From Heliocidaris erythrogramma (taxonomy: Eukaryota; Echinodermata; Echinoidea; Camarodonta; Echinometridae), in contig CM046861.1 in assembly GCA_025617745.1 (NCBI GenBank), positions 16,279,563-16,343,562 of the forward strand: 64,000 nt of DNA, given 5' to 3'. Shown one piece after another: positions 21,501 through 29,454 of this stretch. The notes under the pieces were generated by a model. The model did not search any database and was not told where the DNA came from. It saw nothing but the letters and a program-made list of their open reading frames with translations. Position numbers and translations under genes: made by a program. Every line of letters begins with the position of its first letter. Positions within the stretch are counted from its first letter, which is position 1.

Positions 21501-23475
21501 TTTATTGTTTTTTTTTCAAGTCTGCTGTTTCAGAGTGTTATCTGAACCAATATTCAGTTAGAGTAGATGATAATTACAGCTTAAAGAAGAAATTATAGGT
21601 GATAAAAGAGGAACATGAGGAAATGCAGTTTCCCATTCGTTTTGTACACAAAACTCACATATTCTCCATTTTCGGGCTGACATGAGGTCACAAAAGGTCA
21701 CATGACTTGGTGACGGTATGACCGATTTTCGTAAACTTGATGTTAAAAGATGTGCAAGACTTGAAAAAAAAAGTCAGAAAGTGGCATGGCGTGAAATTGA
21801 GCGGTTCGAAATGTGCGACGGAATTTGTCTAGGGTCAAGATGATGGTAATAACCAAGGAGATTGTTCAAGTTACATAATCCGTGGTATTACTAAAATCGG
21901 CTCTGAGTCGTAGTGATGTCAGAGTAGTCCTATGATTGTCTACGATTTCAAACTGATTTATCCCTTACTCCGGGCATAAGGCTGACAGCGCACAAATATC
22001 CTATGTTTAGTGTTCATATCGTTGTTCAGAACCTAAATCAGGTAGATTTTATTTGTTAAAATGTCCATTTTTTGGCAATTGCAATTTGTTTCCAAAATCT
22101 GATCGCAGTCGATCGTATAATGTGCGGTGGCTTTTACAATATTGCAATATTATCAAAAAGGAGAAAACTTGTCTTGGAATCAATATGTAGAAGCTTGATA
22201 CAGAACTGTTGCTTGTCGTCAGAACCATGTTGGCCCTACGGAGATTAATTCAACGATTTTGGTGCAGTAGACTGTTCTAACTTCTCAAATCTAGTTTTGG
22301 TCTAAGAAAGATTAGTGTTTCTCCGTGGAATTCAAAGTGGGTTCATAAATGTGAGGAGAGTTATCAATCAGTAGTGTTTCCCTCAAGATCAACAATGCAC
22401 CAAGCACTACAAATTGTAGCATGTCTCCCAGCATTTCTATTTGTGATAATTTGGGGTAAAAGTTGTGGCAGTGTAGGGGTTAAAAATGATGGAATCATAG
22501 TATACAAATACCATCTATTCAGTTATATTAATCATATTGGAGGACCACTTTTGTAGTATTTTCTGAAAATTCACAGATTCTGACTTAATGGAAAACTGTT
22601 TAGAACCATGATCATCTACATTATAGTATTGCTTTATATTTCATCTTTGAATTTTAAGTGCCCATCTTATAGACAACCTAATAGGTTATGATTTCATAAA
22701 GCATCTCAACATCAAGTATTTCATGAACATTTCTTTTCTCTTCATTTTCTCTTTTCAGCCCGACTTTTCCAAGACACCTCTGAATTCTGAGGAAGACGTG
22801 AATAAATGGTTGAAATTCTTTGACTTTGAAGCTCCTCTCATCTGTTGCAGTGTATTTGTCAGCCATGATCCGGTGAGTACACCCGCTTTATTTACCCCCC
22901 CCCCCTTGCTCTCTCTTTCTCTCTTGAATTATTTTATTCTTTCCCTCTTTCCAAACTGTATATTTGGGCAAGGCTGTGTTTCAGCTGATAATTTCACTAT
23001 GGTGTATAACGTGACAACGATGAATAATGAAGTACCATTTTCAGCTGAATTACCTAGTTTCTGACACTGAGGTTAACAGGAAGGGTTGATATAAATTTAA
23101 ATGAAGTTAGCTGCAGAGACTTCAAGTTTTAAACACTTTAAATACACATGTTACCATTGCATAATTATAATTACTCAGTGCTAACAAGTGTATACTGTGA
23201 TGAGAAGATGCCATTTTAATACTGAATATGAATAGTCATGTCAGAGTTTCCAATGGCAAGTCTTCAACAAATTTCATCTTTTGTCTTCTTCACTTTCACA
23301 GGGCATGGACCTTAGATTAGAGCACACTCACTGCTTCAGCCATCACGGTCAGGGGGGTCACTACCACTACGACCTGACCCCCAAGACCGTTTCCTACCGA
23401 GGTTATTTTGTTCCAGCTGAGTGGATGTACAGGATTGACCCTCCGACACAGACGCACAACATTGGTAGAGACTAG
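6436..23475 (+). CDS. C11orf54: C11orf54/PTD012-family ester hydrolase homologue (8 exons, 317 aa)
   Basis: The spliced CDS is 6436-6508, 13662-13760, 14293-14366, 17081-17182, 17830-17994, 20985-21137, 22759-22872 and 23302-23475 (954 nt, 317 residues plus TAG). All introns are GT..AG and phases join without a break. The predicted protein is collinear with animal C11orf54 (DUF1907), whose usual length is about 315. Recognisable blocks are VVDCPDLT, GICGSPRLADVGGVPYL, LPGAFVIGAGAGP, NLLGNFLASEGKPGK, LNSEEDVNKWL and the C-terminal THNIGRD. The zinc site HTHCFSHHGQGGH gives His268, His270 and His280 in the HxHx9H arrangement. Members of this family are zinc-containing proteins with ester-hydrolase activity in vitro; the physiological substrate is not settled. 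The start is favoured by AAAATGG. No signal peptide or membrane segment is visible. The gene appears intact although its introns are full of transposons. Confidence 0.95.
6672..6921. mobile_element. MITE-like DNA element with GGGGC(G/C)GTATTCTGAAAA termini
   Basis: The left end GGGGCGGTATTCTGAAAAC and the right end, whose reverse complement starts GGGGCCGTATTCTGAAAAC, form terminal inverted repeats. Similarity continues inward (GTGTTATCTTTT, TTAATTGTCATAACAAATT) for about 90 bp on each side. There is no coding capacity in 250 bp. It abuts the left end of the foldback element. The target-site duplication is unclear because the flanks contain CTCCAG/GCTCCAG repeats. Confidence 0.8.
6987..7410. 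mobile_element. 424-bp palindromic MITE with TTAA target duplication
   Basis: TTAA (6983-6986 and 7411-7414) flanks an element beginning TTTCGGCAGGTAAGATAGAA and ending with its inverse complement. Nearly the whole element is an imperfect inverted repeat of about 200-bp arms (AATCCAGCAGGCTCTTTGAT against its inverse, GGAATTTCCTTGC, TCAAATGACTCGATCG) centred near 7,200. The empty site CTTTAAGCGATGCG is present at about 10,812 and 12,392 in the opposite arm copies, which confirms insertion with TTAA duplication. TTAA specificity is typical of piggyBac-type transposition, but the tips do not show the usual CCC start. Confidence 0.85.
7610..7880. repeat. 18-bp tandem repeat domain, left arm
   Basis: About 15 units of the type AAATAAAGACAACCACAG occur with variants ACTCCAG, ATTCAG, ACTTCAG and AATATAGACAAC. 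This is the inverse complement of the domains at 9,499-10,040 and 11,079-11,620. All three frames on each strand stay open because the unit is 18 bp, so the reading frames here are not evidence of a protein. Confidence 0.95.
8195..8530. repeat. Tandem repeat of a GGGGCGGATCCAGG-type transposon end (left half)
   Basis: About six imperfect units of 57-70 bp share GGATCCAGGATTTTGTAGAA, CATGGAAATGCAGG and CTGTCA(TCA)GGGG, with variable poly-G runs of 6-17. The same GGCGGATCCAGGAT motif terminates scattered elements in this window (for example 12,968-12,995 and 45,420-45,445). Confidence 0.9.
8539..8584. repeat. 46-bp palindrome at the centre of the foldback element
   Basis: The 20-base arm AGTGGCAGATTTACGGATCC at 8539-8558 is repeated as its exact inverse complement at 8565-8584, around the hexamer GGGCCG. 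It is the symmetry centre of the two opposed GGATCC tandem blocks. Confidence 0.95.
8640..9270. repeat. Tandem repeat of the GGATCC unit in inverse orientation (right half)
   Basis: About eleven units contain TTTCTACAAAATCCTGGATC, CACCCCTGATGACAAA and CTGCATTTCCATGCCCCC. These are inverse complements of the units at 8,195-8,530. A higher-order unit of about 169 bp (three monomers) is visible, since blocks at about 8,890 and 9,060 match almost exactly. Confidence 0.92.
9271..10849. repeat. 1.58-kb tandem duplication, copy 1 (right arm of foldback element)
   Basis: Sequence from ATACACTGTATTTAGAAGG through the 18-bp repeat domain (9,499-10,040) and the arm-internal ~740 bp to GGGCGAGGA is repeated almost base for base in the next 1.58 kb. 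Differences include GTTGCCTAT against GTTGTCTAT (9,537) and A-run length changes. The unit starts inside the GGATCC domain border and ends at the element's terminal region. Confidence 0.95.
9499..10040. repeat. 18-bp tandem repeat domain, right arm copy 1
   Basis: About 30 units of the type TCTTTATTTCTGTGGTTG occur with CTGGAGTTG, CTGAATTTG and TCTATATT variants. The order of variants shows internal multi-unit duplications. It is the inverse complement of 7,610-7,880, but longer. Confidence 0.95.
10850..12430. repeat. 1.58-kb tandem duplication, copy 2
   Basis: This is a near-identical repeat of 9,271-10,849. The junction reads GCGAGGATGATACACTG, while the outer end of this copy reads GCGAGGACGACTTTCG. 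The former therefore marks the duplication breakpoint and the latter the true arm sequence leading to the element's terminus. Confidence 0.95.
11079..11620. repeat. 18-bp tandem repeat domain, right arm copy 2
   Basis: This has the same unit order as 9,499-10,040 and is part of the 1.58-kb duplication. Confidence 0.95.
12573..12694. repeat. (GAA)n(GGA)n triplet tract
   Basis: About eight GAA triplets run directly into more than thirty GGA triplets, giving about 120 bases of pure purine on the + strand. Such mirror-symmetric polypurine tracts can form triplex DNA. Its reading frames (poly-Glu, poly-Gly, poly-Pro) are not considered genes. Confidence 0.98.
12707..12736. repeat. 30-bp perfect palindrome with 2-nt spacer
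   Basis: GTACAAGCTTATCT at 12707-12720 is followed by GA and then the exact inverse complement AGATAAGCTTGTAC. It lies 12 bp after the purine triplet tract. No T-run follows, and this is intronic, so it is not called a terminator. Confidence 0.9.
13040..13144. repeat. Purine-rich GAA/GGA low-complexity tract
   Basis: This is an interrupted run of AAG, AGG and GAA triplets over about 100 bases on the + strand. It is the second purine tract within intron 1. Confidence 0.9.
13239..13345. repeat. Two-copy ~50-bp tandem duplication
   Basis: AGGTTGTTCATCATCAGCCA, then TTACACCCA and GTGGTGTGTAGGGC, occurs twice in direct succession. The first copy has an extra CCCA. A third partial copy begins CAACAGGTTGTTCAGTG. 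Confidence 0.9.
13662..13760 (+). CDS. C11orf54: C11orf54-like exon 2 (residues 25-57)
   Basis: The acceptor is TTTACTTGCAG and the donor CCAG|GTTAGC. It encodes VLQKGLKICFESAEVNVVDC followed by PDLTQKPFTLAAP, the conserved N-terminal block of the family. It ends in phase 1. Confidence 0.9.
14293..14366 (+). CDS. C11orf54: C11orf54-like exon 3 (residues 58-82)
   Basis: The acceptor is CTTATTGCAG and the donor AAAAG|GTAAAT. It encodes GICGSPRLADVGGVPYLVPL then AQIEK. It ends in phase 0. Confidence 0.9.
14580..14960 (+). repeat. Dispersed repeat also found inverted at ~58,130-58,290
   Basis: The stretch AGCAAGATTGGGTTAATTTC, with TATTATTTTGAT, and the earlier GGTGAAAAATAATTTGTGAG reappear as inverse complements at 58,130-58,260 (TTGACCCAATCTTGCAG, ACAAATTATTTTTCACC). 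A related piece (GAAAAGGTTGACTTATGGCAC) is at about 15,598. Class unknown. Confidence 0.6.
16539..16710. mobile_element. 172-bp MITE, CAGT..ACTG ends, TA duplication (Tc1/mariner type)
   Basis: The element begins CAGTGAACCTGTCTATAAAG and ends with GCAGGTTGGACTG, whose inverse is CAGTCCAACCTGC. TA flanks both ends (16537-16538 and 16711-16712). Internal CTATA(A/C)A.G(A/G)CC and GGTGGTCTTT motifs repeat. CAGT tips and TA duplication are characteristic of Tc1/mariner-derived MITEs. Confidence 0.8.
17081..17182 (+). CDS. C11orf54: C11orf54-like exon 4 (residues 83-116)
   Basis: The acceptor is CTTATAG and the donor GTGAG|GTAATA. It encodes QYNLDTVAEQVDLPGAFVIG then AGAGPYAAVGTNSE, including the glycine-rich GAGAGP block. 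Phase 0 at both ends. Confidence 0.92.
17183..17829 (+). other. Intron 4 of the C11orf54-like gene
   Basis: This 647-bp intron has donor GTAATA and acceptor GTGGTTGCAG. No repeat or coding sequence was recognised. Confidence 0.8.
17830..17994 (+). CDS. C11orf54: C11orf54-like exon 5 (residues 117-171)
   Basis: The acceptor is TGGTTGCAG and the donor GGCAAG|GTACAA. It encodes MIANVKTKSA...SFCLKHSPCRDFNLLGNFLA then SEGKPGK. Phase 0 at both ends. Confidence 0.92.
18265..18328. repeat. (TTGAA)n microsatellite followed by poly-G
   Basis: Repeated TTGAA/AATTG units follow TAATAAGTTGAATTG, then a run of about 18 G with one T near the end. A pentamer tail after TAATAAG is common at 3' ends of non-LTR retroposons, so the preceding ~200 bp may be such a tail. 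That reading is tentative. Confidence 0.65.
18917..19505. mobile_element. 589-bp inverted-terminal element, TTAAAGGG(A/C)AA.CCAACCTT ends
   Basis: TTAAAGGGCAAACCAACCTT at the left matches the inverse of AAGGTTGGATTTCCCTTTAA at the right. Subterminal parts also pair: GAAAGTTTGAAAAAAATCGG and AAGAATAAGAAAGTTATGAA against TTGTCTTATTGCTTGTCCGA and CCTTCAAACTTTCACC. A related degenerate copy is at 41,630-41,845. No transposase frame. Confidence 0.8.
20420..20495 (+). pseudogene. Decoy duplicate of the exon 6 splice acceptor
   Basis: GGGTTAATTC...CATACCATC...ATTCAGGTGCTGGAGGT resembles 20,920-20,997 (GGGTTAATTC...CATACACTA...ATCCAGGTGCTGGAGGT), that is the polypyrimidine region, AG and first ~12 coding bases of exon 6. 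After GTG CTG GAG GTT the frame departs from the exon sequence and meets TGA within about 12 codons. Splicing here would break the protein. Confidence 0.7.
20560..20910. repeat. Degenerate minisatellite (AGCAATGATATTCTATC type)
   Basis: Units of about 18-24 bp alternate (A/G)(T/G)AGCAA(T/C)GATA with TTCTATCA or GGCTATCA. They are interrupted at about 20,610-20,690 by a GATGATG run and a TATAGCGCCGGTATCCGCC...GGGCGCTCATGGCGC piece. This lies between the decoy and the true exon 6 acceptor. Confidence 0.85.
20985..21137 (+). CDS. C11orf54: C11orf54-like exon 6 (residues 172-222)
   Basis: The acceptor is TTATCCAG and the donor ATAATG|GTGAGT. It encodes VLEVKCKARRGPDNFVSVMR, YTLHKHYGKDKFLGLGGVFI and IEEGKAKIHIM, the conserved central block. 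Phase 0. Confidence 0.93.
21138..22758 (+). other. Intron 6 of the C11orf54-like gene
   Basis: The donor is GTGAGT and the acceptor CTCTTTTCAG. It is AT-rich, with no repeat family I can name and no coding sequence. Confidence 0.75.
22759..22872 (+). CDS. C11orf54: C11orf54-like exon 7 (residues 223-260)
   Basis: The acceptor is CTCTTTTCAG and the donor GATCCG|GTGAGT. It encodes PDFSKTPLNSEEDVNKWLKF then FDFEAPLICCSVFVSHDP. Phase 0. Confidence 0.93.
22873..23301 (+). other. Intron 7 of the C11orf54-like gene
   Basis: This 429-bp intron has donor GTGAGT, a poly-C run and CT-rich stretch soon after it, and acceptor CTTTCACAG. Nothing else was recognised. Confidence 0.8.
23302..23475 (+). CDS. 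C11orf54: C11orf54-like exon 8, zinc site and C-terminus (residues 261-317)
   Basis: The acceptor is CTTTCACAGG. It encodes GMDLRLEHTHCFSHHGQGGH, YHYDLTPKTVSYRGYFVPAE, WMYRIDPPTQTHNIGRD and TAG. It holds the three histidines of the zinc site and the family's invariant end (T)H(S/N)IGRD. Confidence 0.95.
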   Translation, partial: GMDLRLEHTHCFSHHGQGGHYHYDLTPKTVSYRGYFVPAEWMYRIDPPTQTHNIGRD

Positions 23476-24943
23476 AAAGTTTATATTTTTCATTTGCATA
23501 GATGACTGGTAGTCTGTGGGTTACAAACCTTTTTTTTTTTAGAAACAAATCGAGAAAGTAATTTTTTATAAATTAGACATGCATTTGAAACAGTATAGCA
23601 TGTAGAGGATAGGTCCTCCAAGAGAGACTCAAAACACTACTAGTTTATATTTTAGACGCATAGTTGACCTACCCTCAATGGGCTACATTTTCATGAAAAC
23701 TTTAGAAATCGATTTTCATAAATTGTTGAAAATATATTGTGTGTGAACTATGAACATTATCCGCAAGTATTTCATATATGAGGTAGATTGTAGGTTAGAC
23801 TGCCGCACACACCCTCTAGGTTTGGTTAACATCGTCTTTCGAAAACTTCATAATTCTGAAGAAGGAAAACAAGTTCGTCCAAAGGTGCATTGAAATTGGA
23901 GGTATGTGGTTCCGGACATTCATTCCTCCCAAGGTTTTGTTACCTCGAAAGCTCTAATTCTGTATTAAAATGGAACAGAGTTTGTAATTCAAAAAATGAT
24001 GTACATGTAGGGTTCATAATTCTGACAATGAAATGAGGTTAGTAATTCCAAAAAGTGCAAAAAAATGAAGAACTCTTTTTTTTCCTCTTTGAAATTACTA
24101 ATCTTATTTCATTTTCTGAATCATGAATCCATTTTCATTTTCAAAATAATGAATTTTTGAATGTTGAACCGTCTTACATTTTCTGATTTATGAACTTTGG
24201 GATGTTTGCTTCAATTGTTCAGGAAAACAAACTGTCAGAATACCAAGCATCACCCATATTTTCAAATACAGTCGCATCTGGACGGTCGTATTTACAGTCT
24301 GAGAATTTAGTATTTCCTTCAACTTTTGAGTATCAGTCTTCCTTTTGAGTCTATTTTAAGTGGACACGGTAAAATTTATAGAAAAATATTGATTTGGAAA
24401 TGAAGTATGTTCATTCCTCATTTCATACTACATGTATGTCTAGGCACAAACCCGTTATCTTTTCAGAGCTCTTAAATGAAAAAAAGCGGGAAGCGTGCAA
24501 AGATAATTATAAGAGTACTGATGTAAGATTTTAAAAAGTATTAAGTCTGAAAGAACTGTATGCTAAAGTCATAAAAAATATCCCTGGATTCATTTTTGAA
24601 AGATTCCAAATGTAATGTGTGCATCATCTCCACTCCTTACTTTGGAATAATCTTAACGGTATACAATGTATAAAAGATGTTAACATGTACAAGGTGTACT
24701 GTCAACCATGACCTTAATCCACTTCGCCTATTAATCTCCTGGGTACAGGATCATGGATTGCAATTTGGTAAATGAATTTCACAAGCGGTCCAGATTCAAG
24801 ATTTTTGATACCATAAAACGATCGTATCACAATTTTAAACAATGCTCAATTTTTGGAATTTGCGAAAATTTCTTGCCACGTTCAAATTTGTATGTTGTGG
24901 ATGATTGTGGGTCTACAGTATTTTGATTTTTGTCTAAGGACAT
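23476..24943 (+). other. 3' flank of the C11orf54-like gene
   Basis: AT-rich sequence presumed to include the 3'UTR. An ATTAAA hexamer near 23,964 is a possible but weak polyadenylation signal, and no canonical AATAAA was found close to the stop. No gene was seen. Confidence 0.4.
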
Positions 24944-24944
24944 C

Positions 24945-25214
24945 CAGGGGCGTATCCAGGGGGGGGGGCGCAACAGGCGCGCGCCCCCCCTATTGGCCGT
25001 CATAAAAAAAAAAAAACTAGCAAAAAAAAAAAAACCTCATACCAATTGAAAATATTGTTCATTAAATAGGCTTCAAAATTGGTCACATATAGCACTATTT
25101 TGCATCTCGGCCCTTCTTCAGAAGCACAAATTTTCCAAAGACCCCTCCCCATGACGGCGATCAATAATTCCTGGTGCCCCCCCCCCTATTGGGAAATCCT
25201 GGATACACCACTGA
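24945..25214. mobile_element. MITE with (G/T)GGCGTATCCAGG termini
   Basis: The left end CCAGGGGCGTATCCAGG and the right end CCTGGATACACCACTGAC are inverse complements with few mismatches. G-runs, A-runs and C-runs lie just inside both ends (GCGCGCCCCCCCTATTGG, CCCCCCCCCTATTGGG). Related single ends occur at about 31,835 (AGTGGCGTATCTAAAAAGG) and in the GGATCC arrays. Confidence 0.7.
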
Positions 25215-25549
25215 CATCTATCGCAGAAGTTGAATATGATTGATTGTTCTGTTTTCAGTATTAATATATTGAAAGAAACATTATATAATTTTGTAAAATT
25301 TTTGGATATGAATCCCTTTTTTTTGCGCCACTAGTATTGTAGTACAATTCCACTTCCATATCGAGGCCCATTTACAGTATTGGTATGGAAATTGATATGA
25401 AATTTGTTAAAATAATATAGTTTCAATTTTTCCAGATATTTTTATATTCCGTCCATGATTTGATTGATTTCCATTGAATTCTAGTGCAAAGATCAGAAAG
25501 AATCTCCATGTCATCAATGTTGGATCTTGTGGTACAGCAATTCCACAGA

Positions 25550-25930
25550 GTTAATAATAATAATAATGCTAATAAGTACATGTATGTCTTATGCGCACTT
25601 TCTGGTATAGTACCACTCAAAGCGCTACAAGCATACTATGCCAGCATTACTCGAGGGTTATCTGAATAAAAAAAAAAAAAAAAAAAAGCCCCCCCCAAAT
25701 ATCAAACATAAAATAATATTCTTATTAGCTTTGAATGAAAAGGAGCTTCTTGATTTTAGTTTGGAACGTTCCGAGGTAAGTACGGTAATATTTCTAATGT
25801 CACTCGGTAGTCTATTCCACATTACTGGTGCAGTGTGTCCGAAAGCACGATCCCCGTAGTTGGTTGTTCTGCTCCGTAGGACTACAAGCATAGTGGACAC
25901 AACAGCTATGTTTTGGTTTTACTCATATCT
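25550..25930 (-). pseudogene. 3' end of a CR1/L2-type non-LTR retrotransposon
   Basis: On the minus strand, residues YGDRAFGHTAPVMWNRLPSD then IRNITVLTSERSKLKSRSSF form the typical extreme C-terminus of CR1/L2-class reverse-transcriptase ORFs. An untranslated tail with AGCGCTTTGAGTGG follows, ending in a (TTA)n repeat at about 25,555-25,567. The 5' part is missing. An A-run/C-run (25,668-25,697) interrupts it. It cannot be active. Confidence 0.75.
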
Positions 25931-26547
25931 GTCACATGGGAACCAGGGGGCTCCCGTATTAGGCCTTGAGGAAATGAGAGAGTTCAGTAGTCATCTGGTT
26001 AATACATCCTGATGTAAATTATACAGTGTGTTTCTTAAGAAGGAAACGCAACTTTCCCCATTAATTACTAGAACAATGATTATGTCTGGATTAATTCTTA
26101 TTATTCAGCTCAAAGTTTCATTCATCCTCTTTCATATGATACCAAATATGTAATGATATTGTCATGCATGAATGACTTTGAAAAGTTTTAAGTGAGTGAT
26201 GTCAAAAGTAATGCAAAGTGATATTCCACTATAGCAACAAAAAAAAGAAGGTGATATTCCATGATGTTTACTTATTCATCTTTCAACATTATGCAACCTT
26301 GAACGAGATACAAGTCCAAAATTATCCCCAATGTCTTTCCAAATGACCGCCTTGTCTGTCCAAGCAAGTGTGTGCTCGAGAGAGCAGAGTGAGATTCAGT
26401 GAATGTATAATCATTGTGTAGATGACAGATCCCACTCTCGTGCCCAAATCAATTTTTTTGCTGGTTTAAAATTATTATAGTTCAATAATCCCAGGGTCTA
26501 TCATCACAAATGTGGTAGCATATGGAAGTGGATAAAATTCCCTTTTT

Positions 26548-27446
26548 AGCTCACCTGAGCCTATGGCTCGAGTGAGCTATTGCGATGGAAATTTGTCCGT
26601 CGTCCGTCGTGCGTTGTGCGTCGTCCGTCGTCCGTCGTCCGTTAACTTTTTACATTTTCATCTTCTTCTCCAAAACCCATGATCGGAATTCAACCAAACT
26701 TGGTAGGAATCATCCTTAGGGGTAGGGGACCCAAAGTTGCTAAAATGGTACATGTGGCCCCCAGGGGGGCCAGGGGGAGGGCCCCCAATTGTAAAAGCTA
26801 TGTAAATTTCAAACATCTTCTTCTCCAGAACCAGGCATAGCTCAGACTTGGTATTTTGTATGGAGATACCTCTATAGATGAAGAATGAATGTTGTTCATG
26901 AAATTTCTCTGAGTGGCCCTATAGGGGCCCTGTGGGGGTAACATACTGGGGGGGGGGGGGGGCGCTGCCAGGCAAAATGTACATTCTGATCTTCTTCTCC
27001 AAAACACATGATCGGAATTCAGCCAAACTTGGTAGGAATCATCCTTAGGGGTAGGGGACCCAAAGGTGCTAAAATGGTACATGTGGCCCCCAGGGGGCCC
27101 AGGGGAGAGCCCCCAAGTGTAAAAGCTATGTAAATTTCAAACATCTTCTCCAGAACCAGGAATAGCTCAGACTTGGTATTGTGTATGGAGATTTTTTTCT
27201 GGGTGGCCCTATGTGGGGGTAACATACTGGAGGGGGGGGGGGGGGGGTGGGCAATTTGTCTGCCATCCATAAACTTTACATTTTCAGCTTCTCCAAAACC
27301 CATGGTAGGAAGCTCAGAATTGGTATTGTGTATAGAGATACCTCTATAGATGAAGAATGAAAGTTGTTCATGTGCTAGAGAGAACATGCACCAGATGTGA
27401 ATTGATCCACCTCAGGTGAGCGTCGTGCCCCCTGGGGCTCTTGTTT
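26548..27446. mobile_element. Inverted-terminal element starting AGCTCACCTGAGC
   Basis: AGCTCACCTGAGCCTATGGC at the left pairs with CTCAGGTGAGCGTCGTGCCC at the right. Inside is the familiar GTGAGCTATTGCGATGG then GTCCGTCGTCCGTCGT stretch, followed by two imperfect ~340-bp direct repeats (CTTCTCCAAAACCCATGATC, CCAAACTTGGTAGGAATCAT, CATCCTTAGGGGTAGGGGAC) with poly-G runs. This family is widespread in marine invertebrate genomes. The minus-strand frames are low-complexity and not genes. Confidence 0.75.
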
Positions 27447-27739
27447 ATGATGTATTGCTAGAAATCAAGTTATGTTTATTTGACGAAATGTCGCTGAAGA
27501 AGTTTGGGTTTCCTTTTTTAAAAAACATGCTGTACTTCATATCTCATTTGTTTGATATTACACGCAAGTAGGTATAAACTTTTCAGCAGCTTAGAAAGTG
27601 TTTGCTTTTCTCTGTTGATCAACTAAAATTAAAGAAACTTCACCAAAAGTTTTTAGAGCTTTCCAAAAACTATACCCAGGCCGTAAATTTGATCTAGCTT
27701 GCAGTTGTGTAATGATTGTGGGGTAACTATGTGTGTGTG

Positions 27740-27757
27740 TGTAGTAGTAGTAGTAGT
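27740..27757. repeat. (GTA)n after (GT)n microsatellite
   Basis: A TGTGTGTGTG run is followed by about five GTA units immediately before a SINE-like head. Confidence 0.85.
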
Positions 27758-27761
27758 ATTA

Positions 27762-27865
27762 GAGGTATCGTAGTCGAGTCGTGTGGAAATACGGAGATCG
27801 TGGGTTTGAACCCGGTATGGCACTTATGCCCTTGAGCAAGGCATTTTATTTACGATGCTCTTTTA
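27762..27865 (+). mobile_element. tRNA-derived SINE head
   Basis: AGGTATCGTAGTCGAGTCGT resembles a pol III A box. Downstream GTGGGTTTGAACCCGG matches a B box with its flanking stem. It is followed by ATGCCCTTGAGCAAGGCATT, a motif common after tRNA heads in deuterostome SINEs. The tRNA fold is incomplete (no acceptor closure), so this is not a functional tRNA gene. Confidence 0.65.
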
Positions 27866-27872
27866 TCTTTTT

Positions 27873-28532
27873 ACCAGGCACCACAAAACCACCAAAGAGT
27901 CGCACTGTATGATTTTCAGTTACAGCTCAATCAATGCGTTTTTGGTTGGCATGGTCAACTTTTAGTTTTGGGTATTTCATGAAAGAGTACCGGTATACTT
28001 CTTTCTAAGTAATCTAAAAATTTGGAGGCACCAAACAATCTAAAAGTGGTATTTTTGACAGTTTTTATTAGACTTTATGTGTGTCTTTGCTGGATTTTGT
28101 TGTATTACATGTACTTTTCTTTTTTACGACCCTGAATACTTGTCTGATTTTGATCTCCCATAACTTTTAGACAGAGTAAGTTCTCGCATTGATACTTGTG
28201 CACTATAATGAACAGGATATGACTAATTAGTATGCCCAGTTTTAGGACAATCTGATAATCCCTTCATAGAAATTTTAATTGAGTTCTAATCCTCCTTTTG
28301 TCACCTTAGCACAACACCTTGCAAGTCAGAGTGCTTCAATAGACTGCAAACTTTAAACCCTTATTTCTCAGAAGTAACATTATGAGGGACTGTGCATTCT
28401 TTTCTTTGTACAGTGAGTTAGGAACATCCAATGCTAATGAGTTATATATCATTTTAAAGCCGAGAATCTGCTCTTTCAGAATCAGACCTAAACTAAAAAT
28501 TCATATCGGGCGACTTTTTGGTGGTGCCTGGT
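27873..28532. mobile_element. 660-bp inverted-terminal element, ACCAGGCACCAC ends
   Basis: ACCAGGCACCACAAAACCAC and GAGTCGC at the left pair with GCGACTTTTTGGTGGTGCCT and GGT at the right. It begins within about 10 bp of the SINE head above. There is no transposase frame of useful length. Confidence 0.6.
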
Positions 28533-29039
28533 CACAAATGGTGTTTGTCATATTAATATGTGTGTAAGTGTGTTAAAAAAAAGAAAAATTTACATACTCT
28601 TTCCAGAATTGAAACCTTGCTAATAAATTTTTTATGATACACTGTAGCTTTTCCATGTAATGGAGGTAATATCAGCTGATTGTTTTTATCAGGATGAGTT
28701 CATTTCAGAAGATGTTTTTTATCAAAATGATCTAATTGTTCTTCCTGTATCTCACTCCAGTTTAGAAAATAGTTTAGAATTCATCACACACTTTGCAAGC
28801 TGTTTTTTGTGTGTATAAAATTATAACTCATGTTAGATATTAGGAGAACCATGTATAACCTTCATTTAACAGTGTACATGATCCATGGAAAATAGAATTT
28901 ATATTTCATCTTACTTGAGAAAAAAGAGGAAGAGGAGGAAACCAAATGAGCAGATACTCTTTTGGATAGTATCGTATGTGAACATTCATTTTTTTTCTTT
29001 ATTTAGTTAAATGTTCTTGATTCTAGATGTTGTACTCCC

Positions 29040-29130
29040 GCCCCTCTCTCTCTTTCTGTATCTCCTTCTCTTTCTCTTCCTCCCTCTCTCTCTCTCTCTC
29101 TCTTTTGCTCTCCATCTCTCTCTGTATATA
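29040..29130. repeat. (CT)n low-complexity tract
   Basis: CTCTCTCT runs with interruptions (CTCTTCCTCC, CTCTCCATC). Flanking 28,533-29,450 is otherwise featureless AT-rich sequence. Confidence 0.9.
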
Positions 29131-29454
29131 CCAATACAACATATGAAGTGTATGAAGATGAATGTTAGACTATTGTAGTAATGATTATACTTGAATTGAC
29201 TTCAAGAAACAAGTACAGGCTTATATGCATGCCTGACTGATAAACAACCAAATACTTTTACTTTAAGTTTACCTTAATTAAAAAAAAATAGATTATTTAA
29301 TGAAACAATTATAAAATTGGTGATGAAACATGAAAGAAATTATTTTAGATTTTAACAATTTACTTCACAGTTAAGTACATGTGTTAGGCTATTTTTTTCT
29401 TCAAGCAAATTACTACACGAATTCGATTTATAGAAGATAAAATGAAATTTACTA

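Noticed and set aside
27762-27865. Functional tRNA gene
   Set aside because: A- and B-box-like motifs are present, but no complete cloverleaf with acceptor stem could be built. It is a SINE head.
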